A stretch of 64,000 bases of DNA, taken from NCBI GenBank assembly GCA_011525745.1, contig WYBU01000140.1, positions 1 to 64,000 of the forward strand, in the 5' to 3' direction. Below are positions 25,143 through 34,503 of the stretch, one piece after another. A model generated the notes under the pieces. It saw only the letters and a list, made by a program, of their open reading frames with translations, did no database searches and was not told the origin of the DNA. Each line of letters starts with the position of its first letter. The stretch's first letter is position 1. This stretch comes from Planctomycetaceae bacterium (GTDB taxonomy: Bacteria > Planctomycetota > Phycisphaerae > UBA1845 > UTPLA1). The position numbers and the translations under genes were made by a program.

Positions 25143-25263
25143 CGGAGCGCGTGGTCGGCCCCAAGCGCCGGCCCTGCAAGCGGACAATAAGGACGCAAGG
25201 GATGAGCGTGATTGGACGACGGCGCGGACGACGGCGATTCGCTGGTCGTGTCGCCGGCGCCGT

Positions 25264-27276
25264 TCAGCTTGCCGCCCGCGGTCCTGGGAACGGCGGACCG
25301 GTCATGTAGAGATCGGTGCGCACGACGCGCGCGATCGCACTTCGGATTCGATAGACCCATTCCAACGTGTCGCGCAGCCGGTGAAACTCGCTTTCAAGCC
25401 GTGCCGGATCGTTCGCAACCGCCGGCAGCAGATCAAGGTCGGCCGACGGTCCATCAAACCGCAGCAGCGACGCGGGATCGGTGTCGGTGCACACATAGAT
25501 CCGAAATCGCGGATCGTCCAGCGGCCGGCGAAACGTGAAAACCAGCGACCACACGCCCTGCTCATCGGCGTCTTCGACGGCCGCATCAAACCACTCGCCG
25601 CCGACCACGTCCCCTTTCTTCAGCGGTCCCGACGGCCGCATCGCTTCGATGAGATACCGGCCCAGCGCGCCCGAGTAGTAGGGCTTGCCCTCGACGCACA
25701 CGCGCAGCCGCCGATCATCCAGCCGTTCGACGCGGCACGGCCGATCCATGCGCAACACATCCGGCGCGTAGGTCAGCACGTGATAGCGTGGCTTTTCGGC
25801 GGCGCTGCCCCAATGCTCCTTCAGGTGCACTGGCGCATAGACGTTGATAAACGGCAAGTTGATGAAGAACACGTCGGTCGTCTCTTCATCCGGCGGGGCA
25901 TGAGCCGTAATGCCCGCGATCGCGTAGTTCTCGGCCGCCTGCATGCCGTCCCAGATCAGCCGCGTCACGACGACATAAACGAGCGTGGCGAACATGAACC
26001 ACGCGGCCACGGCGGGACTCCAGCGGCCGATCGACACCGGCCGGGCGCGGCGCCGCAGCGCGGGCGCGAGCATCATGGCGACGGCGAACCCCACGCCGGC
26101 CATGTAACCCGTGTGCGGCGTGGCCATGACGGTGACGACCGGCGCGACCGACAGCAGAATCCACAGCGGCCAGAGCCACCAGCCGCGCACGTTGCGGCAG
26201 GCCAGGTAGTAGCCGATCGACATGAGCGCGAGGATGCCGATCATCAGCGCGCAATCGGCCGGCACTTCCGAGAACGGCGCGTACCGGCCGGTCGGTCCGA
26301 CCGTCATCGGCGTCAGCCAGACCGTCGAGCAGACATAGTGAAGCAGCTTCGCGAAACACCAGAGGAGATACGCCGGTCCCGTTCCGCGTTGCTGGTAGAA
26401 GTTGGGAAGCGGCTCGTAGTAGTAGAGCAAACGCCACACCAGGTAGATTCCGGCAACGGCCGCCAGAGCGAGGTGCACATGGCGGCGCGCCCAGACGGTG
26501 CGGCGTCCGCCATAGGCCAGGTCCATCGCCAAGAGAAACGGCGGCAGAACGACGCCGTTTTCTCGCGCCAGGAGCGACAGCACGAAGCACGCCACAACGC
26601 CGGCAAGAGCCGTGCGGTTCAGCGGCGTCGGCGGATGCGGCGCCGCATCGGGACCGATCTCCAGCCCGGATGCGCGCAGATAGAGCAATATCGCCGCGAG
26701 CGTCAAGCCGGTTTGAAGCAGCGCGTTCTGCGACGCCGCCCAGCCGACGGGAATAATCGTGTGCGTGTACCAGGCAAACAGCAGCGCGCCGAAGAACGAC
26801 CAGAAGCGGTCGCCTGTCAGCAACCGGCACAACCGAAACACCATGAACACAACGCCCAGGTGCAGCAGCAGGCTGACCGCGTGTTGCGCAACCGGCCGGC
26901 CGCCCGATATGACGTAAACCGCCTTCATCAGCAGCACCGACAGCGGCCGCGCATATTGCCAGCGCGTGCTGCGCTCCTGCCACCAGCAGTGAACGAAATC
27001 GTCCGGCGCGATTGTCGTGACGGACAGTAGCTCCGACGGCGACCAGCCGATTTTCGCCAGGCGCTGCTGGTGCAGATGATCGTCGATGAACAGGCCGTCG
27101 CGCAGGCTCCAGCCGTGCGCGGCCAGCGTGGCGAGCACCAGACATGCGCATGAAACAAGCGGGAAGCGGCGCGACGCGTCGCGGACCGTTTCGCGCGGCC
27201 GCGCGACGGCAAGCGTGCGCGGCGATGCGCGGCGCACGGCGAGATCGTCGATGGTGTTCACCGTGCTGATGCGCAT
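25264..27276 (-). CDS. GT-C/TMTC-like polytopic membrane protein
   Basis: 670 residues. The first luminal loop after membrane segment 1 has an acidic pair (LFIDDHLHQQRLAKIGW), as in GT-C glycosyltransferases that use lipid-phosphate sugars. About ten further membrane segments follow, then a soluble C-terminal domain of ~230 residues (from ~440). It resembles the protein encoded at 40576-42687 in topology and in the early DD motif, but has no TPRs. The donor and acceptor are unknown. I chose ATG 27276, close to the first membrane segment; ATG 27351 would add 25 residues and neither has a good ribosome site. It diverges from the hydrolase gene. Confidence 0.65.
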   Translation of the reverse strand: MRISTVNTIDDLAVRRASPRTLAVARPRETVRDASRRFPLVSCACLVLATLAAHGWSLRDGLFIDDHLHQQRLAKIGWSPSELLSVTTIAPDDFVHCWWQERSTRWQYARPLSVLLMKAVYVISGGRPVAQHAVSLLLHLGVVFMVFRLCRLLTGDRFWSFFGALLFAWYTHTIIPVGWAASQNALLQTGLTLAAILLYLRASGLEIGPDAAPHPPTPLNRTALAGVVACFVLSLLARENGVVLPPFLLAMDLAYGGRRTVWARRHVHLALAAVAGIYLVWRLLYYYEPLPNFYQQRGTGPAYLLWCFAKLLHYVCSTVWLTPMTVGPTGRYAPFSEVPADCALMIGILALMSIGYYLACRNVRGWWLWPLWILLSVAPVVTVMATPHTGYMAGVGFAVAMMLAPALRRRARPVSIGRWSPAVAAWFMFATLVYVVVTRLIWDGMQAAENYAIAGITAHAPPDEETTDVFFINLPFINVYAPVHLKEHWGSAAEKPRYHVLTYAPDVLRMDRPCRVERLDDRRLRVCVEGKPYYSGALGRYLIEAMRPSGPLKKGDVVGGEWFDAAVEDADEQGVWSLVFTFRRPLDDPRFRIYVCTDTDPASLLRFDGPSADLDLLPAVANDPARLESEFHRLRDTLEWVYRIRSAIARVVRTDLYMTGPPFPGPRAAS

Positions 27277-27422
27277 TGCTCCGCGTGCCGCGGTCGCGTT
27301 GACCCGCGGCGCCTGGGCGCCTAGCTTAACATGAGGCGTCGAAGGCGTCATTGCGGGCCGGCCGCCGTCGACATAGACACGCAAACGACCGCGGAGGATG
27401 GGTTTTGGCGGGTTGCTGCTGC

Positions 27423-28838
27423 ATGAAACGCACGAACAAACGGCGCGCCGGCCGCCGAAGTCGCATGCGCGCGGCGACACTGGTTTGTCTGGCGCTGTTC
27501 ACGTGCGGCTGCTTCAGCGAACAATCGATCCGCATGACGCCGAGCGACGCCCGCCCGATGAGCGGAGCGCCCGCAACGATACGCGAACGGACCACGAGGT
27601 CGTGGCTGCGCGCCGCCCACGCACAATTCCAACATTTGTTGCCGTCCGACGGCGGCAGCGCCCTGCTGACCGAAGACCTGGTCGATCGCGACGGTTGCCC
27701 CGTCGATGTGCTGACGCGATTCGGACAAGACCGCCGGCGGCTGCGCACGATCGTCGGCAACTTCAGCGGCATCCGCTACACGGCGGTGGCCGCCAGCCGC
27801 TCGTCGTACATCGACGTCGAAGCGCCGGCGTGGCCGGGTTTCGAGACGGTGTGGATTCCCGTTCATTCGCGCTTCTCGATGTGCGCGCGCGTGGGCTACG
27901 CGCGTACGGCCGACGGCCGCATCGCCGACGCCGACGTGCTGGTGATTATGCCCGGCTTTTTCGGCGACAACGGCGTGCTGCGGACGCGCGATCTGGCGGT
28001 GACGCTGCGCGAGTGCGGCTATCACGTCGCCGCGATCGAACCGCGCGGACACGGTCAGACCGAGGCGCGCTATCCGGAAATCTCCTCGACTTTCGGCGTG
28101 CTGGAGATGGCGGACCTGATGTTCGTCTCGGACTGGCTGCGGCAGCAGCCGCATGTGCGCCGCGCTGGGCTGATCGGATTCTGCTGGAGCGCCAACGTCG
28201 CCCTGCTGGCGGCGTGGTTCGACGGGCGCGAGCAGAACGAGCCGGACCTGACGCCGGCGGTGGCGGCGTGCTTTGCTCCGCCCGCCGCTGCGCCGCGCTT
28301 TGCAGCGGGGATCGTCGCTTTTTCGCCGATCCTGCGCTGGGAAGAAATGGTCGACGAGCTGGAGTCGCCGGTGTCGCCGCTGAAGGATCCGATCCTGGCG
28401 GGCGTGCAGGACACGGTGCGCGATCGGCGGGCGCGCGTCGGTCTGTGCCGCGAGCCGGGCAGCCTGCGCGAGCTGATCGAGTTCGACTATCGGCGTTGCG
28501 GCGTGCGCGTGCCGCGCGGCGTGGCGGAAGGGCTGCAATTCCTGCGGCTGCTGCCCTATCGCGATCAGACCTGCACGGCGAAGTTGAACCGCGCCCGCGT
28601 GCCGGTGCTGATCGTACACGGCGCCAACGATCCGCTCGGCCCGTCGCAGGACGTGGCCGACCTGATGGCGGCGGTAAGCAATCCCAACGTGGCGGCGATC
28701 ATCCTGCCCGACGGCGGGCACGTCGGCTTCGCGGCGTACGCGCGGAGGTACTACCTGAGCCTGATTGCGGGCTTTTTCGATCCGCTGGAAGGCGCGGGGG
28801 CGTGGGGACCAAAGCGCGACGTGATGGCCTCCCAATAA
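27423..28838 (+). CDS. Alpha/beta hydrolase, probably exported
   Basis: 471 residues. After a basic N-terminus and a hydrophobic segment ending CLALFTCGC (signal or lipoprotein-like), the hydrolase fold runs from ~150: VLVIMPGFFGDNGVLRTRDLAV (oxyanion), GYHVAAIEPRGHGQT, the nucleophile elbow GFCWSAN, the acid in IVHGANDPLGP and the histidine in LPDGGHVGFA. The nucleophile position is Cys rather than Ser and the last elbow Gly is replaced, as in dienelactone-hydrolase-like members. It resembles the YheT-like branch. The substrate is unknown. The start at ATG 27423 is not backed by a strong ribosome site; ATG 27465 is an alternative. Confidence 0.7.
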   Translation: MKRTNKRRAGRRSRMRAATLVCLALFTCGCFSEQSIRMTPSDARPMSGAPATIRERTTRSWLRAAHAQFQHLLPSDGGSALLTEDLVDRDGCPVDVLTRFGQDRRRLRTIVGNFSGIRYTAVAASRSSYIDVEAPAWPGFETVWIPVHSRFSMCARVGYARTADGRIADADVLVIMPGFFGDNGVLRTRDLAVTLRECGYHVAAIEPRGHGQTEARYPEISSTFGVLEMADLMFVSDWLRQQPHVRRAGLIGFCWSANVALLAAWFDGREQNEPDLTPAVAACFAPPAAAPRFAAGIVAFSPILRWEEMVDELESPVSPLKDPILAGVQDTVRDRRARVGLCREPGSLRELIEFDYRRCGVRVPRGVAEGLQFLRLLPYRDQTCTAKLNRARVPVLIVHGANDPLGPSQDVADLMAAVSNPNVAAIILPDGGHVGFAAYARRYYLSLIAGFFDPLEGAGAWGPKRDVMASQ

Positions 28839-28894
28839 CGCGCGGCCTCCGTTACGGGAACACGGGCCGTATGTCCGTAAATCGCACCGGCTCC

Positions 28895-28968
28895 GCACGG
28901 CCAAGCCCTCGCCAGCCACGTCTTTCGGAATCACGCAATCCGCAACGGGCGAGGTCTTGACCGTGCCA
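28895..28968. repeat. Dispersed palindrome, GGCACGGTCAAG family, copy 2 (reverse orientation)
   Basis: Read on the minus strand this is GGCACGGTCAAG, then CCTCGC, the core GTGATTCCGAAAGACG, GGCGAGGGC and TTGGCCGTGC, matching the copies at 13171 and 35389. It lies between two convergent genes, where it could terminate transcription from both sides. Confidence 0.8.
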
Positions 28969-29004
28969 CGCCAGCGATGGCGTGTTTCGTTTGTGGTCGA
29001 TTCG

Positions 29005-30366
29005 CTATTCCGCGCGTTGCGAACCAGCACTATCGGTGGAAACCTGTCGATAGTGCACGTCAATATCGGCCATCTCCGCCAGTTGATCCAGGGCCGCCGC
29101 AACGTCCTGCCGACGCTCACGATCGCGATATGCGATTCGTGCAAGATGCAACCCGCGACGTCGAAGCATTTCACGCGCTTCCGGTGCGCGCGACAAAATA
29201 TCGACGGCGCGCACGAGCCGCCCGGCGTCTTCGTCCTGGTAGACCCATCCGAGATACTCCACGTAGCGGACAAGCTGTCCGACGTAATACTCTCGCACCC
29301 AGTCGGCCGACGATTCGAGTGACGCCTCGGTCAGGTTCAACCGTAGATCGTCATCGCCGCGCTCAAGCGATCGCGGCGGCGGCCGCCAATGCGGCGGGAA
29401 CTCGCCGGCCGGCCGGAACGAAAGCAACTCGATGGCCGCGGTCACGTTTCCGGCTTCGATCGCCTGTTCGACTTCGTAGCGACGGGCCTGTTCCGGCTGT
29501 GTGAGCGGGAGGATCACAGCCCACACGGCCACGGAGGTCCAGCCAAGATGCAGCAACGTCCGACCCGGCTGGTCGCTGCGAAAGGGTGAATGGGCGGCAT
29601 CGGCCGCCGTAATCGAACCATGTGCAACCTGGTCCGTGGATAGCGGCGGCGGTGGAGCGATATTCAAGACAGCCGGTATGTCGCGTTGCAACGAGCGGTT
29701 TGCCGCAACGACCCCGGCGCCGATCAACCAGATCGGCAACGTCAGCACACCCAGCGCCAACACGGTCAAGGCCGCGCCGGCCATGACGCTCTCGGCCGGC
29801 GGCACGTCGATGCCGCCCATCAGCGCCAGCAGCGGAACGGGTACAAATGACGAGGCGACCAGCGCGGCAATATCCGAATAGAGCATAATCGGCCAGGCTG
29901 TCGCGAACGCCGACGTGTCGAACAAAACCGCCGTGGCGCGGGTCATCAGGATCACGCGCCAGGCGGCGACCAGCGCGAGCGTCCATAAATTGGCCGATAC
30001 GGCGTCGGCGGCGCCGAGAAACCGCTCGTATGGAATGGCATAGAGCCAGGCCAGCGGCGCCGTCATCCAGAAGACTCGCAGGAACGCGACGTAACAGGAG
30101 AAAAAACGAGGCTTGGCGCCAGGCGCCCGGCGGGCCATGAGAAAAAGCAACGTGAAAAGCAGAAACGACGCCGCCAGCGAAACGCCCAGTGGAAGCAGGA
30201 CGTGCCAGGGTTCGCGCACGAGAAACTCGGCGTCGTACTCACGCGCGAAGCCCGCGGAAAGCACGAAGAGAAAGCCGACGGCGAGGGCGCGACGGTCCGA
30301 CGCGACGCTGAGTATCGCTTCGCGCCGGCCGACAAGGAATCGCAGAAGGACGCTGAGACTCATCAT
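29005..30366 (-). CDS. Hypothetical polytopic membrane protein
   Basis: 453 residues. Six to seven membrane segments lie in the first ~225 residues (e.g. ALAVGFLFVLSAGFA, HVLLPLGVSLAASFLLFTLLFLMA, VMAGAALTVLALGVLTLPIWLIGAG), followed by another at ~275 (TSVAVWAVILPLT) and a soluble helical C-terminal half. No family is recognised. ATG 30366 has GGAG five bases upstream and lies 22 bp after the stop of the radical SAM gene, so the two are an operon. Confidence 0.6.
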   Translation of the reverse strand: MMSLSVLLRFLVGRREAILSVASDRRALAVGFLFVLSAGFAREYDAEFLVREPWHVLLPLGVSLAASFLLFTLLFLMARRAPGAKPRFFSCYVAFLRVFWMTAPLAWLYAIPYERFLGAADAVSANLWTLALVAAWRVILMTRATAVLFDTSAFATAWPIMLYSDIAALVASSFVPVPLLALMGGIDVPPAESVMAGAALTVLALGVLTLPIWLIGAGVVAANRSLQRDIPAVLNIAPPPPLSTDQVAHGSITAADAAHSPFRSDQPGRTLLHLGWTSVAVWAVILPLTQPEQARRYEVEQAIEAGNVTAAIELLSFRPAGEFPPHWRPPPRSLERGDDDLRLNLTEASLESSADWVREYYVGQLVRYVEYLGWVYQDEDAGRLVRAVDILSRAPEAREMLRRRGLHLARIAYRDRERRQDVAAALDQLAEMADIDVHYRQVSTDSAGSQRAE

Positions 30367-30388
30367 GCAGGCTCCGCCATCGGTTGGG

Positions 30389-31942
30389 TCAGCTTGTCGA
30401 CAGATCGTCACCGCAGTGGCCGAAACCAGCGCAGTCGTCATCGGCCGCACGGGAATTCGTCGACCCGCGGGACTCGGTCAACTGGCAACGTCGATCGAAT
30501 CGGCGGCGCTCCGGGGAGACCGACTGGGCAGTGTTTGTCGCTTCCGCCGCACGCCGCTTTCGCAGGATTTCACGCCGCAATTCGCTGCGGCGTGCCGTGG
30601 CGACCGGACCGTAGACCTCGCGCAACAGATGGCGATAGGCGCTTTCGAGTTCGGCCACGGACATGCGATCGGGCTGAAACGTCAGATCGAAAAGCGTGTA
30701 GTGCGGCCAGCCGCGGTCCGGCAACAGACGCCCCTCGCGTTGCAACCGTCGCCGCAACGGCGCACCGGGAAAGGGCGTCTGTAGCGTAATCTGCACTTCG
30801 GCAAACGGAGCATCGAGAATGAAAGCGGCGAGGCGATCGAGCGATGCGCGCGTCTCGCCGTCACAGCCCGCAATGAAGCAGGCGTTGACAACGACGCCGG
30901 CTTCCTGAATGGCGACGATCGCATCGCTGATGCGTTGCAGCGACGCGCGCTTGGCGCCCATGCCAGGCGGCGCGTGAACCAGCGACTCGACGCCGATGAG
31001 CAACTGCTCGCAGCCGGACGCGGCCAGCGATTTCAGCAGCTCCGGCCGCTCGCCGACGCGCCAGTCGCATTCCGTGAAGTAGCGAACGCGACGGCGAGCC
31101 AGCGCCTCGAACAGCAGTCGAGGATGGCGGCGGCCCGCGAACGTATTGTCGTCCGCAAGCTCAATCACAGGCTCAGGCTGGATCGCGCCAATGGCGTCCA
31201 GTTCGCGCTCGATGCACTCGATCGGCTTTTCGCGGAACGGACCCAGTAAGCGACTGGCCGCGCAGAACTCGCAGGCAAACGGACAACCGCGCTGCGTCTG
31301 GACCGTGTAGCGCGGCGCGGGCGCTCCGGCCAACAGCTCCAGGCGAGGCTGCGGCGACCGGGACAGATCGAAGGTCGTGCCGTGGTACTTCGGCTTCAGC
31401 GCCCGATTTTCGACGTCGTACAGAAGCTCGCCCCAGACGGATTCGCCGTCACCAATGACCACGGCGTCGAAGCGGCGCAACGCTTCGTCGGGACAGGCAG
31501 TGGCGTGAAGTCCGCCCAGTACGGTCGGAACGCCCGCGGCGCGGATACCTTGCGCGAAGCGGTATGCGTCGAGGACCGAAGCCGTCAGCGCGCTGACGGC
31601 GACGAGCGAAGGGCGTTGCGCGAGGACTTCGACAAGCAGTGCTTCGTCGGGACGATCGTCGTCGTCTCCTGCGTGCGTCGTCGCCGAGCTTTCGGGCGAC
31701 TGCTCCGCGGAAGCATTGTCCGAAGATTCACGAGCACACGCGCCGATGATGCGATCAGTGTCGTGGTACGAGCAGGTCCAGTGCGGCGGCGTCATGCCGG
31801 CCAGTGTCAGTAAGCCCAGGGCCGGCAGTCGCGCCAGCGCCGCCGCGCGGTCGCGAAAGCCCGGCAGCGTCATGCCGAGTTCGAGCATCTCGCGTTCGCG
31901 AACGCGAATACCGGTGAACGCGACCAATGCAACGTGCGGCAT
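30389..31942 (-). CDS. B12-binding-type radical SAM protein
   Basis: 517 residues. The N-terminal region has a cobalamin-binding-like Rossmann domain (LVAVSALTASVLDAYRFAQGIRAAGVPTVLGGLHATACPDEAL, VVIGDGES). The radical SAM core has Cys220, Cys224 and Cys227 in GCPFACEFCAAS, which bind the [4Fe-4S] cluster, then ELADDNTFAG and GVESL motifs. Members modify or methylate diverse substrates and the specific reaction cannot be told. An unusual Ser/Asp-rich insert lies at residues ~70-100. Start ATG 31942 has GGCGAGG upstream. It is co-transcribed with the membrane protein downstream. Confidence 0.85.
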   Translation of the reverse strand: MPHVALVAFTGIRVREREMLELGMTLPGFRDRAAALARLPALGLLTLAGMTPPHWTCSYHDTDRIIGACARESSDNASAEQSPESSATTHAGDDDDRPDEALLVEVLAQRPSLVAVSALTASVLDAYRFAQGIRAAGVPTVLGGLHATACPDEALRRFDAVVIGDGESVWGELLYDVENRALKPKYHGTTFDLSRSPQPRLELLAGAPAPRYTVQTQRGCPFACEFCAASRLLGPFREKPIECIERELDAIGAIQPEPVIELADDNTFAGRRHPRLLFEALARRRVRYFTECDWRVGERPELLKSLAASGCEQLLIGVESLVHAPPGMGAKRASLQRISDAIVAIQEAGVVVNACFIAGCDGETRASLDRLAAFILDAPFAEVQITLQTPFPGAPLRRRLQREGRLLPDRGWPHYTLFDLTFQPDRMSVAELESAYRHLLREVYGPVATARRSELRREILRKRRAAEATNTAQSVSPERRRFDRRCQLTESRGSTNSRAADDDCAGFGHCGDDLSTS

Positions 31943-32072
31943 GTCGACCTCGCCAGAATGGAGATCGACGCCGTCGGGGCGTGTTCACGCCGATTTCTGG
32001 CGCAACCGCGTCGGCAGGGTCGCCCTACCTTCATGTTAAGGTGAACGCGCGATCCACGGCGCGATGGCCTTG

Positions 32073-32894
32073 CTATTCGCGATCTTTCATCCAATCCAGG
32101 TCATCCGGCGTCGGGGGCGCCTCACGTGATTGCGTCGGAGGGTGCGGACGGGCGGGACTTTTCGTCGGCGAAGGTCGCGCCGTCGCGCGGCGGAGGATCA
32201 GCCACACGATGGCCAGCGCGGCGGTGGCGACGATCAGCAGATTGGTGGAGTTGCTCAGCAGGCCGCGGCCGGATGCGCCGGGCCAGGCGCGGGGCGGGGC
32301 GACGACATCGACGCGGCGCGCGACGATCAGCGGCGAGTAACCGGGGCGGGCGTCGGCGGCGCGGTATTGGCGCATCTTGAGGAAGTAGCCCTTGGCCCGA
32401 ACGCGCGAGCGCAACGGAATGGGGCGTTCATCGGCCGCGGAGATCACCGTGAAAAACCGCGGCGCGCCGGCGTCGCTGAGTTCCAACTGAAAGACGCGGC
32501 CCAGCGGCGGGCCATCGCGCGGCGTCACTTCGTAGGCCAGGCAGGATTCGACGACGCCTTCGACCACCACGATCCGGCCGCGGTATTCGCCGGGGCGCTC
32601 GGCCAGGAAGGTCCACGGCACGGGCGTTTCACCGGAGCGCGGCGCGAAGGCCCCGGGCGAATCGACTTCGCGGACGCGGCGCAGCAGCCAGTAGAAGGCC
32701 GGATCGTCGAAATGCAGCGTGTAATCCTCGACGGCAGCGAGCAGCGCGGCGCCTTGGGCCGCGTCGGGCAGGGCCGGCGGCGCGGCCGGCGCGGATTCGG
32801 CGGAGGTCGAGGCGGGCGGCTGTGCGAGTGCGGCCGACGGCGCGGAAGCGGCGACGCAAAGGATCGGAATCAGCCGTCGTGGTAAACGCCACAT
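32073..32894 (-). CDS. Exported membrane-anchored hypothetical protein
   Basis: 273 residues. It has a signal peptide (LIPILCVAASAPSAALA), an OB-fold-like middle region (GRIVVVEGVVESCLAYEV... RSRVRAKGYFLKMRQYR), a single C-terminal membrane segment (TNLLIVATAALAIVWLIL) and a proline-rich cytoplasmic tail. I do not recognise a named family. ATG 32894 is chosen because it begins the signal peptide; no clear ribosome site is seen. Confidence 0.6.
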   Translation of the reverse strand: MWRLPRRLIPILCVAASAPSAALAQPPASTSAESAPAAPPALPDAAQGAALLAAVEDYTLHFDDPAFYWLLRRVREVDSPGAFAPRSGETPVPWTFLAERPGEYRGRIVVVEGVVESCLAYEVTPRDGPPLGRVFQLELSDAGAPRFFTVISAADERPIPLRSRVRAKGYFLKMRQYRAADARPGYSPLIVARRVDVVAPPRAWPGASGRGLLSNSTNLLIVATAALAIVWLILRRATARPSPTKSPARPHPPTQSREAPPTPDDLDWMKDRE

Positions 32895-33172
32895 GAATGA
32901 CAGTGTGTCGCGGCGGAGGCGGAGGGACAACCGGGGAAACGTCGAAACGTCGAGACTTCAAAAAGTCGAATGGTCGAAAGGGGAAGGCTGACGCAGAGGC
33001 GCAGAGGCCGCTGAGAATTGACATATGACCGTTGGCCACTTCGCCGGCTGATGGGTGACGGCTGATGGACCGCACAGCGGACCCCACGGTTTCGGTACCG
33101 CGAAAGCATCCCGGGCGATCGGCGTTTATCATGAACTGGGCGGAGTGACGAGGGCCAGGGAGACATCCGGGG

Positions 33173-33907
33173 ATGGACGCCGAGACTGCACTTTACGCGG
33201 GCGCCGGTTCGGTGCTGCTGTCGGGGCTGTTCTACCTGGGTTTTCGGTCCAGCGCGAAGCGGCTGCACACGATTCTCGAGACGCCGACGATCGCCTGCCG
33301 CGACCTGCCCGGATTGGGGGCGTGCACCGTCGAGGTGCGCGGTCGGGTGCGGTCGAACGGCCCGCTGCTGTCGGACCTGGCGCGCGTGCCGTGCGTGGCG
33401 TTCGAGTGCTCGATCACCGAGCACTGGACGACGCGCGAAACGGTGCGCGACTCCAAGGGCAACACCCGCACGGTGACGCGGCATCACACCGCGACGCGCT
33501 ACAGCAACAGCGCGCGAATCAGCTTCGAAGTCGTCGACGACAGCGGCGCGGCCACGGTCGAGCCGGATGGGGCGTCGATCGACCTGATCGGTCAGGACGC
33601 CGGCCCCGCTCCGCCCGGCAGCCCGGCCTGCGGCGTGCGGGCGCATCACTGGAACGGTCGGCTGACGTACGAAGAGTCGGCGCTGCCGGTGGAGACCGAT
33701 GTCTATGTGCTGGCGTCGGTCAGCGAGCGGCATACGCTGGTGAAATCGACCACGCTGGGCGATCCGTTTATCATCTCGCACCGCTCGGAGGAAGAGCTGA
33801 TCCGGCGGGCCAGGTGGGGCAAGCGCATCTTCGGTTTCCTGATGGCGGCCGCGCTGGTCGGTGGAACGGCGATGATCGGCCACTGGTTCGATCTGACGCA
33901 GAACTGA
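33173..33907 (+). CDS. GIDE-domain membrane protein
   Basis: 244 residues. An N-terminal membrane segment (GAGSVLLSGLFYLGF), a GIDE domain (residues ~35-200: VRGRVRSNGPLLSDLARVPCVAFECSITE, ARISFEVVDDSGAATVEPDGA, TDVYVLASVSE) and a C-terminal membrane segment. The GIDE domain is best known from the mitochondrial E3 ligase MULAN/GIDE, where it lies between two membrane helices just as here, but the RING finger is absent. The bacterial function is unknown. It ends 11 bp before rnpA. Confidence 0.75.
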   Translation: MDAETALYAGAGSVLLSGLFYLGFRSSAKRLHTILETPTIACRDLPGLGACTVEVRGRVRSNGPLLSDLARVPCVAFECSITEHWTTRETVRDSKGNTRTVTRHHTATRYSNSARISFEVVDDSGAATVEPDGASIDLIGQDAGPAPPGSPACGVRAHHWNGRLTYEESALPVETDVYVLASVSERHTLVKSTTLGDPFIISHRSEEELIRRARWGKRIFGFLMAAALVGGTAMIGHWFDLTQN

Positions 33908-33918
33908 TCGTTGACAGG

Positions 33919-34284
33919 ATGAAGCAGTTCGGCTTCGGCCCCCGCTTTCGACTGAAGGACCGCCGCGCGTTCGAGCGCGCGTTCGCACGCCGCTGTTCGG
34001 CGGCGGATGCGAACATGGTGGTGTACGTGCATCGCAACGCGGCCGGCCATCCGCGGCTGGGTGTGTCCGTCGGGCGCAAGCACGGCGGCGCGGTGCGGCG
34101 CAATTGCATCAAACGGTTGCTGCGCGAGGCGTTTCGGCTGGGGCGCGACGGACTGCCGCGGGACTTCGATTTGGTGTGCGTGCCCCGCGTGCGCGACCGC
34201 GTGAGCCTCGCGGGCTATCAGCGATCGATGACCAAGCTGGCGGCGCAGGCGGCGGCGCGCTGGGGAAAGCAGTTTGACGAGTGA
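33919..34284 (+). CDS. rnpA: Ribonuclease P protein component
   Basis: 121 residues. It carries the RnpA signature: FRLKDRRAFERAFARR at the N-terminus, then LGVSVGRKHGGAVRRNCIKRLLREAFR, the conserved RNR-like basic helix, and DFDLVCVPR. It binds the catalytic RNA of RNase P and aids 5' maturation of tRNAs. The start at ATG 33919 is followed directly by family similarity, though the ribosome site is weak. rpmH is not upstream and yidD is not downstream, unlike the common rpmH-rnpA-yidD-yidC order; yidD lies 21 kb away. Confidence 0.93.
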   Translation: MKQFGFGPRFRLKDRRAFERAFARRCSAADANMVVYVHRNAAGHPRLGVSVGRKHGGAVRRNCIKRLLREAFRLGRDGLPRDFDLVCVPRVRDRVSLAGYQRSMTKLAAQAAARWGKQFDE

Positions 34285-34371
34285 AAGTCGAAAATCGACA
34301 GTCGAAGGTCGAAATGAAGGGCGCAAACGTCGAACCATCGAAACCAGGGCCGGCGGCAAAGCATGGTGGCC

Positions 34372-34478
34372 CTGATCGGAATCGGTGAATCCCATGGAAC
34401 TCGCGTGGAACCGCCCCCGCCTGCGCAGGTGTGCAGCCCGTTCGTGCGGGCAGAATGCCCGCACCACGCGATACATCG
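34372..34478 (+). repeat. Dispersed ~100-bp repeat, copy 1 (after rnpA)
   Basis: Blocks GATCGGAATCGGTG, TCGCGTGGAAC, and GCCCGTTCGTGCGGGC followed by AGAATGCCCGCACCACGCGAT recur in the same order and orientation at 55087-55176, in front of yidD. The part GCCCG...CGGGC is a small palindrome. No coding function is seen. Confidence 0.8.
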
Positions 34479-34503
34479 GACGCGAACGAGCGGACAAACG
34501 ACG

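Noticed and set aside
27398..28960. 520-codon open frame on the plus strand overlapping the alpha/beta hydrolase
   Set aside because: It reads the GC-rich hydrolase gene in another frame, giving an Arg/Ala-rich product without motifs; the hydrolase frame has all catalytic motifs.
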